DNA from: Prevotella communis
GTDB taxonomy: Bacteria; Bacteroidota; Bacteroidia; Bacteroidales; Bacteroidaceae
DNA length: 64,000 bases
Direction of reading: 5' to 3'
Assembly: GCF_022024115.1 (NCBI RefSeq)
Contig: NZ_CP091792.1
Location: 124,001 to 188,000 of the forward strand
Of this stretch, positions 27,141-37,100 are shown piece after piece (position 1 is the first letter of the stretch; the number at the start of each line of letters is the position of its first letter). The translations under genes were made by a program, and so were the position numbers. The notes under the pieces are model-generated. The model saw nothing but the letters and a program-made list of their open reading frames with translations. It was not told the origin of the DNA and made no database searches.

Positions 27141-29547
27141 TATCTACAGGCGTCTTTTCCAAGGGCACGGTAACCGGGGTCATCCATTCTGGCACGCCCG
27201 ATCGGGGGTGACGCTCCAGGTACTCCTGCCATTCCTCGTCGTTGAGACGCTGGTCGTCGATGGAACGCTGGAACTCGCGATACGAGAACACGGCACCACG
27301 GGTGAGCCACAGGTATCCGCCAATCTCCACCACGACATAGATTTCATCGGCATCACCGACAGCCTCGTAGAGGATACTCTTGTTGGGGTTGTTGTCGGCA
27401 TTGGCGGTATAGACATCAGCCACCAGCGCCACCTTGCGGTCGGGCCCCTGAATGGCTTCCCAGTCCCAGAGCTCGTGCTCGCTGTCGCGCAACAGTTCCA
27501 GCGACATGTTCTCAAACTTCGCACCGATATACTCCAGTTCATCGTACTCCACGTCTTTCAGTACCTCGCCCCTCAGTTCCTTCTTGCTAATAGCCAACAG
27601 GAACTCGGCCTCTTCGGTAAGACGCTCGTTGGCAGTGGCTATCTTCTCCGTGAGCAGGTTGTGCGTGCGCAGTATCTTCTGGTTTTCCTTCAGCAGGTCG
27701 ATGGCCTTCTGCCAGAACTTCACATTCGGTTCCACGTAGCCCTTGACGATAGGGTCGGGAGGACCGGCACCGCCGCACTCGGCACCCATGGGCTGCTTGG
27801 CATACAGGATGGCATCATGCTTCAGTTCGGTCCATGAGCCCAGCATCGCATTCAGCGATTTCTTGTCCCATTCGGGCGAGAGCATGAAATAAGGCGCATG
27901 CTGGGGCTTGTCGATGACGGTCTTCAGCGCACTCATCCACTGGGTTGCTGCATTCTCCTCCCACTTAATCTCGTTCATGCGCTTCTTCATCCGCTTCAGG
28001 TTGCTGGTGTACTTGCTCCAGCGGTCGGGCTCGTTAAGCTCATCCATGAGAATTTTCTCTGCAGCGCTGACACCCATGGCGGCAAACACATCCAGGCCCT
28101 TGGGCACCTCGCGCTTCGTGGTGTTGGAATCATAGTCCACCATCTCCTGCAGCACCTCTGCATCGGGCTGATAGCGCTGGGGCATCAGGCGCACCTTATT
28201 CCTGCCTGTACGCAGGAACTTCGGACGGATACGTGTCTGTTTTTCTGCGATTTCATCGACCTTTACGCCTAATTCATTCGGATCAATCTCGCATGTGCCG
28301 ATATCCGAGATAATCTTGTTGACCTGTTCGATGCTCACGTCATCGGGCATACCCATCAGGTAGTTCATGGGCTCCGTCAGCTTCTTGTACAGCGAACAGA
28401 GTCTGGGGTTGTCGTGGTCGTCGCAGATCTCCACGGCCAGGATGTTCGCCTTGAGCATGTCGAAAGGATTGTCTGACCTGAGTGGCACGGTCTGCAACCA
28501 CATCATCGTACGGAAGTAGCGCTTCAGGTTGTCATTGCGGGTGTAGTGGCCACGGGGACGGAACAGACTGTATTCAAAGGGTACGTCCGTATATTCCAGG
28601 AACTCAGACGTGGCGTTCACGCTCTTCATCACCCGTTCATATTCGCCCAAGGCATCGGCATCGCCCTTGGGCGCCTGCTCCTCCAGGAGAGCATTGGCCA
28701 CCTTGAAATACGTGACAATCCATTCTGCAGCTTCCTCCGTGTTGAACACGGCATCTTCATTCTCCTTCTCGCGTTGCCATCTTCTGGCAAACACCTTCTG
28801 TCCTTCCTCGCAGAACTCCTTCAGCAGCGGCATCAGCTTCTCCTGTTCCACCTCGCGCAACATGCAGTCGAAATAGAGGTGGTAGAGCTGCAGGTAGAGG
28901 TCGGTGGTGACGAAGGCCGGGAACTCATGGTAGTCGTTCTGCTCATAGACATGGAACAACTGCTGGTGCTGGGCGGGCACGATGGCAAAGCCGTGATGGC
29001 CCAGGTAGTCCCACAGCCTCTGGTCGGGCTCCTTCAGCAGGGCAGGGTTCACGATATTGGCGACATTCACCTTGTCGTCCTCGTTGCCCGACTTGAAATT
29101 CCGTTTGCGCAACTCGTCCTCGCGCTGTCTGACGCGGTTCACAAAGGCGCGCTGCTCGTCGGAATAAGCGATGATTTCCGGCTTGATGCTGTTATAGTAT
29201 TCCTCGCGGTACGACAGTTCCTCGTTGCGCTCGCCGCCCCAGTAGCCACTGTTCTGGTCGTAGTAGTCCTCGTTCTCGCTGAAGGCCCACATCAGGGAGT
29301 CGTACCACGTGGTCGACTGATAGATACTGCGGATATAGGAGTCCTCAAAAGGATAACCCTTCTGTGCCAGGAACACATTCTCCAGGATGCGCAAGTCGCT
29401 GAGCGACAGGCCCGTGATATCCATGTTGAGGTCCACGCTGTCGCGCAGGCTCTCCACGTCGAGCGTGCTCACCGGTGTCGTCTGCTCCTTGGTGGCACAA
29501 CCTGCCAGCAGCAGCCCGGAAAGGATAAAGGAAGCTATTCTCTTCAT
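27109..29547 (-). CDS. DUF3160 lipoprotein with N-terminal YARHG domain
   Basis: An 812-residue lipoprotein with lipobox LAGC (Cys17). Residues about 48-90 (LRILENVFLAQKGYPFEDSYIRSIYQ, then TTWY) match the YARHG domain, a short extracellular module. Most of the rest corresponds to DUF3160, recognisable by GSWTELKHDAILYAKQ near residue 570. It ends with a Cys (FYSTGC). The function of DUF3160 is unknown. The start overlaps the stop of the upstream small gene as ATGA, and the end overlaps capA by 32 bp, so the four genes from 31090 to 26211 are tightly coupled. Confidence 0.87.
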   Translation of the reverse strand: MKRIASFILSGLLLAGCATKEQTTPVSTLDVESLRDSVDLNMDITGLSLSDLRILENVFLAQKGYPFEDSYIRSIYQSTTWYDSLMWAFSENEDYYDQNSGYWGGERNEELSYREEYYNSIKPEIIAYSDEQRAFVNRVRQREDELRKRNFKSGNEDDKVNVANIVNPALLKEPDQRLWDYLGHHGFAIVPAQHQQLFHVYEQNDYHEFPAFVTTDLYLQLYHLYFDCMLREVEQEKLMPLLKEFCEEGQKVFARRWQREKENEDAVFNTEEAAEWIVTYFKVANALLEEQAPKGDADALGEYERVMKSVNATSEFLEYTDVPFEYSLFRPRGHYTRNDNLKRYFRTMMWLQTVPLRSDNPFDMLKANILAVEICDDHDNPRLCSLYKKLTEPMNYLMGMPDDVSIEQVNKIISDIGTCEIDPNELGVKVDEIAEKQTRIRPKFLRTGRNKVRLMPQRYQPDAEVLQEMVDYDSNTTKREVPKGLDVFAAMGVSAAEKILMDELNEPDRWSKYTSNLKRMKKRMNEIKWEENAATQWMSALKTVIDKPQHAPYFMLSPEWDKKSLNAMLGSWTELKHDAILYAKQPMGAECGGAGPPDPIVKGYVEPNVKFWQKAIDLLKENQKILRTHNLLTEKIATANERLTEEAEFLLAISKKELRGEVLKDVEYDELEYIGAKFENMSLELLRDSEHELWDWEAIQGPDRKVALVADVYTANADNNPNKSILYEAVGDADEIYVVVEIGGYLWLTRGAVFSYREFQRSIDDQRLNDEEWQEYLERHPRSGVPEWMTPVTVPLEKTPVDNESVFYSTGC

Positions 29548-29882
29548 AGATTAAATTGTTTTATGGCGTTCTTTTGATGGGTATTCTTGACGATAAACCG
29601 TTTGAAGGCCGGTCCGAAGTCCTTCCACTCATAGTCTATCACGGCATATTTCCCCTTTCCATCGGTCTCCAATGCCCTGATGCAGCCGTCCACAAAACGG
29701 AAGTCCACCAGTTCAGCACCCAGTCGCGAACCCAGCCACAGCGGACGCACCTTCCCATCTACCTGTTTGAAGATGAAGATACGCTTACCTTTCTCCCGGT
29801 GGAACCGCGTCTTCTTGATCACGCCCACCAGCGCATCCATGCTCCCGTCGCCATCCACATCACCTGTGCAGAAGCGGTACAC
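29544..29882 (-). CDS. small FG-GAP/VCBS-like protein, N-terminus uncertain
   Basis: The reading frame from GTG 29882 gives 112 residues with a calcium-type GDVDGDGSMDALVG repeat at 7-20, then KRIFIFKQVDGKVRPLWLGSRLGAELVDFRF, a conserved-looking block. The frame stays open upstream and would add QVSDSLYWLNDWRLPYPVYRF, which also reads like genuine homologous sequence, but no ATG, GTG or TTG exists there. That stretch overlaps the end of the TlpA-like gene. So either GTG is the start of a shortened protein, or a rare start or frameshift is used, or the 5' part was lost. The stop overlaps the next ATG (ATGA). No signal peptide remains. Confidence 0.6.
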   Translation of the reverse strand: MYRFCTGDVDGDGSMDALVGVIKKTRFHREKGKRIFIFKQVDGKVRPLWLGSRLGAELVDFRFVDGCIRALETDGKGKYAVIDYEWKDFGPAFKRFIVKNTHQKNAIKQFNL

Positions 29883-29926
29883 TGGGTAGGGCAGCCTCCA
29901 ATCGTTCAGCCAGTAGAGACTATCGC

Positions 29927-31090
29927 TTACTTGGCTGAGCTGGTAGGGTTTGCGAGCAGCGCGCGAATCTCCGCCTCCACATCCTTCATCTGCGTAGAAC
30001 GCTTGTAGAGCTGACTGTTGCGGTCGATGAGGAAATACTCGGGTACGTTCTGTACGTTGTAGTGCAGGGCCGACTGTGCCGATGGGTCGTAGACGCAGAT
30101 CCAGGGCAGCGATTCCGTCTGCTGCTTCCAGAAATGCTCGTTTTCATCGAGTCCTACCTGGTAAATCTCCAGTCCCTGGGCATGGTATTTGGCATACAGG
30201 TCGCGCAGGCTGAGGATGCGGGCAGCCGACTCCTTCATGCCAAACATGTGGAAGTCGAGCAGCACCACCTTGCCGTTCAGTTCTGTCAGCGTACGGGTAT
30301 GGCCACTCACGTCGGGCAGCTCCAGTTCAATCAGACCGGTAGCCTCCACCTTTGTGGCGGCCTCTGCGGCCATCATCTCACGGGCAGCCTGCTGACGGGT
30401 ATCGTTCATACCCTTGATGGTGGTGTTGTGCAGGTGCTTGGTACGCTCTGATTCCGGGTGGAATGTGTCCCAACTGGTGGCTACGGCAGCAAAGGCACGC
30501 ACATCCTGCTGGTTGGAACGGTCGAACAGGTTATAGCCGCCCAGCGTCTGGAACAGGGCGAAATAGGCATAGATAGATGCCGGGTTCTCGTAGATGTAGT
30601 CGTTGGCAATCTCCACCTTGTAGGCATCCACCAGCTGCTGCAGTGCCACGGTGATCTGCTCCCTGTTCAAATCCAGGTTGTTCTGGATGGCAATCACCCT
30701 GGCCCTAAGGTCCTGCTGCTTCAGCGACAGTTCCTTGATTTTCTGGGTGTTCACCGAACCCTCCACCTCGTAGTCACGGGCGATGTTGGGCGCCTTCGCA
30801 TGAATGGTCACCGTCTCCGTGGAGTCGATGCCCACGTAGATAATCTGGTTGCCCAGGTTGATGCAGTAGAGTTCGGGATCCTTGGGCGCCTCCCCTTTCA
30901 GCGTGAAGGTGCCGTCCTCGCCTATTTTGGCAGAGTCCACTTTCACAGCACCGCTCAGGGCGTTGTTATACAGATAGATGGTCGTGTCCTTGACGCCATC
31001 GATGGTTCCTTCTACGGTAAAGGTAGGTTTCTGGTCGCTACAGGCAGCGAAAACGAGTGCTGCCAAGGCTGTTATTGCTATTTTTTTCAT
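29927..31090 (-). CDS. TlpA-like thioredoxin-fold lipoprotein lacking the CxxC motif
   Basis: A 387-residue lipoprotein with lipobox FAAC (Cys17). Residues about 23-110 form a DUF4369 domain (FTVEGTIDGVKDTTIYLY), the middle is helical, and residues 255-380 form an AhpC/TSA-thioredoxin fold (LPDVSGHTRTLTELNGKVVLLDF). At the place where WCGPC is expected the protein has DFHMFGMKES (279-288), so both catalytic cysteines are missing. Disulphide exchange is therefore unlikely, and a binding or structural role is inferred. The start ATG 31090 lies 22 bp after the -7 box. It is the first gene of the operon. Confidence 0.88.
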   Translation of the reverse strand: MKKIAITALAALVFAACSDQKPTFTVEGTIDGVKDTTIYLYNNALSGAVKVDSAKIGEDGTFTLKGEAPKDPELYCINLGNQIIYVGIDSTETVTIHAKAPNIARDYEVEGSVNTQKIKELSLKQQDLRARVIAIQNNLDLNREQITVALQQLVDAYKVEIANDYIYENPASIYAYFALFQTLGGYNLFDRSNQQDVRAFAAVATSWDTFHPESERTKHLHNTTIKGMNDTRQQAAREMMAAEAATKVEATGLIELELPDVSGHTRTLTELNGKVVLLDFHMFGMKESAARILSLRDLYAKYHAQGLEIYQVGLDENEHFWKQQTESLPWICVYDPSAQSALHYNVQNVPEYFLIDRNSQLYKRSTQMKDVEAEIRALLANPTSSAK

Positions 31091-31112
31091 TGTCGTTATT
31101 GTTTTGTCGAGT

Positions 31113-31121
31113 GCAAAGTTA
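31113..31121 (-). promoter_or_regulatory. -7 box of the TlpA-like/DUF3160/capA operon
   Basis: The minus-strand TAACTTTGC lies upstream of ATG 31090. It is divergent from the pnp promoter 65 bp away. Confidence 0.65.
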
Positions 31122-31185
31122 CGAATTAATTCATAAAAAAGAGTAAAATATGCAGATTTTGTGCACGTATTATTAAAATAATGTG

Positions 31186-31194
31186 TACTTTTGC
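31186..31194 (+). promoter_or_regulatory. -7 box of pnp
   Basis: TACTTTTGC lies 32 bp before the pnp ATG at 31227. TTTG at 31158-31161 is a weak, slightly distant -33 candidate. No pnp autoregulatory hairpin is evident. Confidence 0.55.
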
Positions 31195-31226
31195 ACGAAT
31201 TTATTTTTTTAGATGTTTTAAACAAG

Positions 31227-33644
31227 ATGAACGTAATTACAAAAACCCTTCAATTGGCTGATGGCAGAACCATCACCATTGAAACCGGGAAAGTGGCAAA
31301 GCAGACCGACGGTGCTGTCATGCTGAAGATGAACAACACTGTACTTCTGGCCACTGTTTGTGCCGCAAAAGATGCAGTTCCCGGAACCGATTTCATGCCT
31401 TTGCAGGTTGACTACCGTGAGCAGTACAGTGCTGCTGGACGTTTCCCTGGTGGATTCACCAAGCGTGAAGGCAAAGCCTCTGATAACGAAATCCTGACTA
31501 GCCGTCTCGTGGACCGTGTGCTTCGTCCACTTTTCCCTGGCAATTATCACGCAGAAGTTTTCGTTAACGTCATGCTGCTCTCAGCAGACGGCGTTGACCA
31601 GCCCGATGCATTGGCAGGTTTTGCTGCATCTGCAGCCCTGGCTTGCTCGGATATTCCCTTCGAGTGCCCCATCTCTGAGGTGCGCGTGGCTCGTATCAAT
31701 GGCCAGTATGTAATCGATCCTACCTTCGAGCAGATGAAGCAGGCCGACATGGATATCATGGTTGGTGCTTCTGCTGAGAACATCATGATGGTGGAAGGTG
31801 AGATGAAAGAGGTGTCTGAGCAGGATCTGCTGGGTGCCCTCAAGGCCGCTATGGATGCCATCAAGCCCATGTGCGAACTCCAGAAGGAGCTGAGCAAGGA
31901 GCTCGGTAAGGATGTGAAGCGCGAGTACAACCACGAGGTTAACGACGAGGACCTCCGCGCACGCATGAATAAAGAATTGTACCAGCCCGCATACGATATC
32001 ACCAAGCAGGCTCTGCCCAAGCAGGATCGCGCTGATGCCTTCGAGAAGATTCTCGAGGACTTCAAGGAGAAGTTCTTCGCTGAGCGTGCCGAGCTGGCTG
32101 AGGATGCCAAGGGCGAAATCAGCGACGATGAGTACAGCGCTATGATGGACCGCTACTACCACGATGTGGAGCGCGACGCCATGCGCCGTTGTATCCTCGA
32201 CGAGGGTATCCGCCTGGATGGCCGTAAGACCGATGAGATCCGCCCCATCTGGTGCGAGGTATCTCCCCTGCCCATGCCTCACGGAAGTGCTATCTTCACC
32301 CGTGGTGAGACACAGTCACTCTCTACCTGTACGCTGGGTACCAAGCTCGATGAGAAGATGGTTGACGATGTGCTCGACAAGAGCTACCAGCGCTTCCTCC
32401 TCCACTATAACTTCCCCCCATTCTGTACTGGTGAGGCTAAGGCCCAGCGCGGCGTAGGCCGTCGTGAGATTGGTCACGGCCACCTGGCATGGCGCGGTCT
32501 GAAGGGTCAGATTCCTGAGGACTTCCCTTACACAGTGCGTCTGGTTTCTCAGATTCTCGAGTCAAACGGTTCTTCTTCAATGGCAACCGTTTGTGCCGGT
32601 ACCCTCGCCCTGATGGACGCTGGTGTGCCCATGAAGAAGCCCGTTTCCGGTATCGCCATGGGTCTGATCAAGAATCCTGGAGAAGACAAGTACGCTGTAT
32701 TGAGCGATATCCTCGGTGACGAGGACCACCTGGGTGATATGGACTTCAAGACCACCGGTACAAAGGACGGTCTGACAGCTACCCAGATGGATATCAAGTG
32801 CGACGGTCTGAGCTTCGACATCCTCGAGAAGGCTCTGATGCAGGCAAAGGCTGGTCGTGAGCACATCCTGAAGTGCCTCACCGATACCATCGCTGAGCCA
32901 CGTGCCGAGTTCAAGCCTCAGGTTCCCCGTATCGTACAGATCGAGATTCCTAAGGAGTTCATCGGTGCTGTCATCGGCCCTGGCGGTAAGATTATCCAGC
33001 AGATGCAGGAAGATACCAAGACCACTATCACCATCGACGAAGCCGACGGTGTTGGTAAGGTACAGGTATCAGGTCCCGACAAGGAGAGCATCGACGCAGC
33101 TCTGGCTAAGATCAAGGCTATCGTGGCTATCCCCGAGGTAGGCGAGGTTTACGATGGTGTGGTTCGCAGCATCATGCCTTATGGCTGCTTCGTAGAGATC
33201 ATGCCTGGAAAGGATGGTCTGCTCCATATCTCTGAGATCGACTGGAAGCGCCTCGAGACTGTCGAGGAGGCTGGTATCAAGGAGGGCGACCACATCCAGG
33301 TGAAGCTCCTCGAGATCGATCCTAAGACTGGTAAGTACAAGCTCTCACACCGCGTGCTGATTGAGAAGCCCGCTGACTACGTAGAGCGTCCAGCTCGTGG
33401 CGAGCGCCGTGAGCGCCCTGAGCGTGGCGAGCGTCGTGACCGTGGTGAGCGTGGTGAGCGTCGTGACCGTCGCGAAAGGCAACGGGTAGGCGATTCGTCA
33501 GAATCGGGAATGCGTCCTGAGCGTCCTGAGCGTGGAGAGCGTCGTCCCCGTCCTGAGCAGAAGGAGGGTGAGGCTTATCGCGACCCCGCTGAGAACAAGG
33601 AGCCAAAGGATTTCAGCGACACACTGGATCACATGGATTTCTAA
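31227..33644 (+). CDS. pnp: polyribonucleotide nucleotidyltransferase (PNPase)
   Basis: An 805-residue phosphorolytic 3'-to-5' exoribonuclease. Two RNase PH domains (about 10-230 and 325-545) flank a helical linker, followed by a KH domain ([16 protein letters not shown] near 575) and an S1 domain (about 638-704, ending [11 protein letters not shown]). The tail from about 718 is extended and arginine-rich with [22 protein letters not shown] repeats, as in several Bacteroidetes RNA-binding enzymes. The repeat is broken by [12 protein letters not shown] (about 751-762), whose DNA contains the inverted repeat CGATTC-GTCA-GAATCG (33491-33506). The start is ATG 31227. An upstream in-frame ATG-like codon at 31191 overlaps the -7 box. 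Confidence 0.97.
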   Translation: MNVITKTLQLADGRTITIETGKVAKQTDGAVMLKMNNTVLLATVCAAKDAVPGTDFMPLQVDYREQYSAAGRFPGGFTKREGKASDNEILTSRLVDRVLRPLFPGNYHAEVFVNVMLLSADGVDQPDALAGFAASAALACSDIPFECPISEVRVARINGQYVIDPTFEQMKQADMDIMVGASAENIMMVEGEMKEVSEQDLLGALKAAMDAIKPMCELQKELSKELGKDVKREYNHEVNDEDLRARMNKELYQPAYDITKQALPKQDRADAFEKILEDFKEKFFAERAELAEDAKGEISDDEYSAMMDRYYHDVERDAMRRCILDEGIRLDGRKTDEIRPIWCEVSPLPMPHGSAIFTRGETQSLSTCTLGTKLDEKMVDDVLDKSYQRFLLHYNFPPFCTGEAKAQRGVGRREIGHGHLAWRGLKGQIPEDFPYTVRLVSQILESNGSSSMATVCAGTLALMDAGVPMKKPVSGIAMGLIKNPGEDKYAVLSDILGDEDHLGDMDFKTTGTKDGLTATQMDIKCDGLSFDILEKALMQAKAGREHILKCLTDTIAEPRAEFKPQVPRIVQIEIPKEFIGAVIGPGGKIIQQMQEDTKTTITIDEADGVGKVQVSGPDKESIDAALAKIKAIVAIPEVGEVYDGVVRSIMPYGCFVEIMPGKDGLLHISEIDWKRLETVEEAGIKEGDHIQVKLLEIDPKTGKYKLSHRVLIEKPADYVERPARGERRERPERGERRDRGERGERRDRRERQRVGDSSESGMRPERPERGERRPRPEQKEGEAYRDPAENKEPKDFSDTLDHMDF

Positions 33645-33668
33645 TCGGAAATTCGATATAAAATCAAG

Positions 33669-33702
33669 GACCTCGTCAACCAGTTTGACGGGGTCTTTTT
33701 TT
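33669..33702 (+). terminator. terminator of pnp
   Basis: The stem GACCTCGTCAA / TTGACGGGGTC (11 bp with one G-T pair) is followed by seven or more T. Confidence 0.88.
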
Positions 33703-33707
33703 ACTCC

Positions 33708-33839
33708 CTAGTTAGAGAAATAATTTTCTCTAGTTAGGAAAATATTTTGCTCTGGTTAAGAGACGACCTTTCTCTTGCAGAGAAACGACGTCTCTCTTGT
33801 CGAGAAACGACGTCTCTCTTGTCGAGAAACGACGTCTCT
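33708..33839. repeat. 22-bp tandem repeat array, six units, upstream of the surface-protein gene
   Basis: Six consecutive units of exactly 22 nt begin at 33708, 33730, 33752, 33774, 33796 and 33818. The last two are identical and the fourth differs by two bases. The first three diverge progressively but keep CTnGTTA and a T-rich end. In the last three units GAGAAACGACGTCTCTC forms an imperfect dyad. A partial seventh unit follows. The period equals about two helical turns. The array lies between the pnp terminator and the promoter at 33986. Confidence 0.9.
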
Positions 33840-33985
33840 CTTAAAGAGCTTATGTTTTTTGTCTCATGTTTCTTTTTATTTTTCTATTTGATTCATTTGT
33901 TTCAACAGAAGTGTTAAAACACACCTTTTTCTGATTTTAATCAAAAAAAACACGAATTTTTGATACGAGTTATTAATTTTTTGCT

Positions 33986-33994
33986 TATATTTGC
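33986..33994 (+). promoter_or_regulatory. promoter of the 1202-residue surface-protein gene
   Basis: A -7 box TATATTTGC with a possible -33 TTTTTG at 33957-33962. The leader to ATG 34134 is about 130 nt, AT-rich, with no recognised riboswitch. Between the 22-bp array and this promoter (33856-33956) only AT-rich DNA is seen. Confidence 0.6.
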
Positions 33995-34133
33995 AGCGAT
34001 TTTCGCCTAGGCAGTTACTGCTCTCTATGCTTATATTATATATAATGTACGCGTGAAAGGTGATATTAATGAGTTGGAAACCTACATTTTTACTGACTAA
34101 AAAAATATTTTTATTTAATTTAAACTAAAACTT

Positions 34134-37100
34134 ATGATGAATCTGAAAAAACTATTCGTAGTGGGTTCTGTGCTAGTGATGGCATGGACTACTGCTAATG
34201 CGGAACTGGTGAACGGTGTTCGCCAGAAGCCGGAGCCAGCTACTACTCAGTCATGGGTACTCAGTTCTGACACGACACAGAACTTTTATCTCTACAATCC
34301 TGGTGCAAAGGCTTTCTTTACGGAAGGTAATGCATGGGGAACTCAGGCAAGTGTTGGTATTACAGGCCTGAAAGTGGCATTTACTGTTCCAACAGCTGCA
34401 GATGTTCCTGGTACTGTTGCTTTGGAGGATCTACCTCAGGGTGTTTACCTTCTGAATGACTTTTCTGTGAAGAAGGGCTCATGGAAATTAGTTTTCTTCG
34501 ATAGTGAAACGGCCATGTATGTGGACCGCGGTAGTCAGGCTGACTTTGGATGGGGCGTTACTCCAATTGAAGGAACGAACAATTTCCGTATTCATGTTTC
34601 TGCAACTTCAGAAATTAGCCCTACTTACAACTTGGATTCTTATTCTGGAAAGTTCGTAGGTCTGGATGTTACATCGAATGCAAGTAACACGGCTTTGAAT
34701 CCTTTCCTTGAGGAGGGCGAAGGTCATTATATTGATTGGACTTTCGTTACTTCCGATGTTTACGAGGCATATTTGCAGGCCATCGAGATCTACAATAAGG
34801 CACAGATCCTGAAGGCTATTCTTGACGATGCTAAGGCTCGTGGCGTAAATGTTTCTGCTCAGGAGGCTGTTTATCAGAATGAGGCAGCTACAATGGAGGA
34901 ACTTGATGCTGCTATTGATGCAGCAAAGGCTGTTATTGTATTAAATGCGACAGTCGATTCACCTGTTGATATGACTACTTCTCTGACGAATCCTAATTTT
35001 GCAGACGGCAAGAAAACTGGTTGGACAGGAACGGATCCTGCCTTTGGTGAGGGTGCTGCAGAGTACTATGAAAAGAATTATGAAATCTACCAGACTTTGA
35101 AAGATATGCCTAATGGCGTCTATGGCGTTAGCGTACAGGCTTTCTACCGTACAAGTTGGGCTGCTGTTTCATATAATGATTATAAGGCAAACTCTGTTAT
35201 TCCTGCTAAGATTTATGCAAAGAGTGGCGTCGACAGCTTGAATACTTCATTATTCAATGCTTGGGCATTTGCTCAGCAAGGCAATGCGGATGCTCTTACA
35301 GCTCTTAAGTCTAATGGAACGTGGCTGAATTCTGTCGGTAAGGATGAAGTTGATGAAAATGGTTATATTCCTAACAACATGAAGGCAGCTTCTTATGTCT
35401 TCAGTTTGGATCCCAACAACTACAAGAACACCGCTTATGTAGCTATTGATAATGGTGAACTTACTGTAGGTCTGAAGAAGAATGACAGCAACCCTGGTGG
35501 TAACTGGACACTCTTTGATAACTTCACATTGTCTTATTTCGGTAATACTCCTGCGGCTTTCCAGATGGCTCTGGAGAAGGGTATGCCTGCAAAGACAGAG
35601 TATTCTACTGCTAATGTTTCTAAGCAGTATATTGATGCTTATGATGCTGCTTACACTGCAACCGCTACAGACAAGGCTACTTTCTCTGCAGCTGTAAAGG
35701 CTGTTGCAGCTGCAAACGACTCAATTGCTAAGAACACTCAGTTGTGGGCTGACTTGCAGACTAAGTATGATGAGAGTCATGCAGTAAGTGTAGAGTATGA
35801 TCTTTACGATGCAGCTTACAACCTTGGTGACTATCTGGATTATGGTTATGACGCTGATGGTAATCCCATTATCCCAATGAGTGTCTATGATTATCTTGAT
35901 GCTAAGACTAAGACTGGTGATTGCGACCTGACCAACAAGCAGCTGGAGGATATCATCGCTACTATCAATAAGCTGGTTGAAGCTGTATATACTGAGGTGA
36001 AGGAAGGTCTGAAGCCTGGTACCGACGTAACTAAGTTCCTGGTTAATCCTGGTTTCGAGGACGGCTCAAAGGGTTGGACCGTTGTTTCAAAAGGAAATGG
36101 TAACGTACAGCTGGGTGGTAATGATGCAAACCACTGCTACGAGGCATGGCACAGCACTAACTTCGATGTTTACCAGGAGGTAAGCAACCTGCCTGTTGGC
36201 CTGTATAAGCTGGAGGTTAACGGTTATGTTCGCTACTTGGATGGTGGCGAAGACAAAAAGAACAATCCTGCTATCCAAAACAGAGAAAAGTCTTATGAAT
36301 TGTTTGAGGCTGGCGTGCCCATCTATCTTTATATGAACGATTCTAAGACCGGTCTTGTCAACTGGTTTAGCTATCCAAAACCAAAGGCATTCTATGATGC
36401 AATTGAAGGTGCTACCTATCTGTATGAGAATGATGAGAATGCTTATCCTGACAATATGATTGCTGCATCAGCTGCTTTCGCTGATGGTGGTTACTCTCAG
36501 GAGACCATCTGTATGGTATCTGAACCCAATACAGTAACACGTATTGGTGTGAAGGGTACTCCTGAGGCTAATTTCTGGCCTATCTTCGACAACTTCAAGC
36601 TGACCTACCTTGGTAATGGCGTTGATATCGTGAAGCCACAGCTTGAGGACATGCTGACTGAGGCTAAGAAGTACGAGAATGTGGTAACTACTAAGACTGC
36701 TAAGGCCAACCTTGCAGCTGAGGTTTCTGCTGCTGAGACTCTGTTGGCTGGCACCGATGGCGATGCTATGCTCGCGGCTATCGACAAGCTGCAGAAGGCT
36801 ATCGATGATGTGAATGAGGGTAAGACCACTTGCAAGCAATTCAATGACTTCATTGAGGACTTCATGCAGTTTGCTCAGAATCTTGAGAATAATGGCGTTG
36901 ATGCTACTGAGGCTCTGCAGCTGGGCGCAACCATCTTGGAGAACCTGAACGTATGCGCTTATGATGCTGAGGATATTGAGGCCAAGAAGCTGGAGCTCCG
37001 CGAGATGAGACTGAAGATTCAGCTGCCTGCTGACTATGCTCAGGGTTCTGCTGAGGGTAAGGATCTCACCGCATTCATCCAGACACCAGGATTCTCTATG

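Noticed and set aside
31091..31225. Extended start of the TlpA-like lipoprotein to 31225
   Set aside because: The extension crosses the promoter and precedes a normal lipoprotein signal peptide at ATG 31090.
33774..33845. Possible CRISPR array (22-nt repeats)
   Set aside because: Repeats follow each other without spacers and there are no cas genes.
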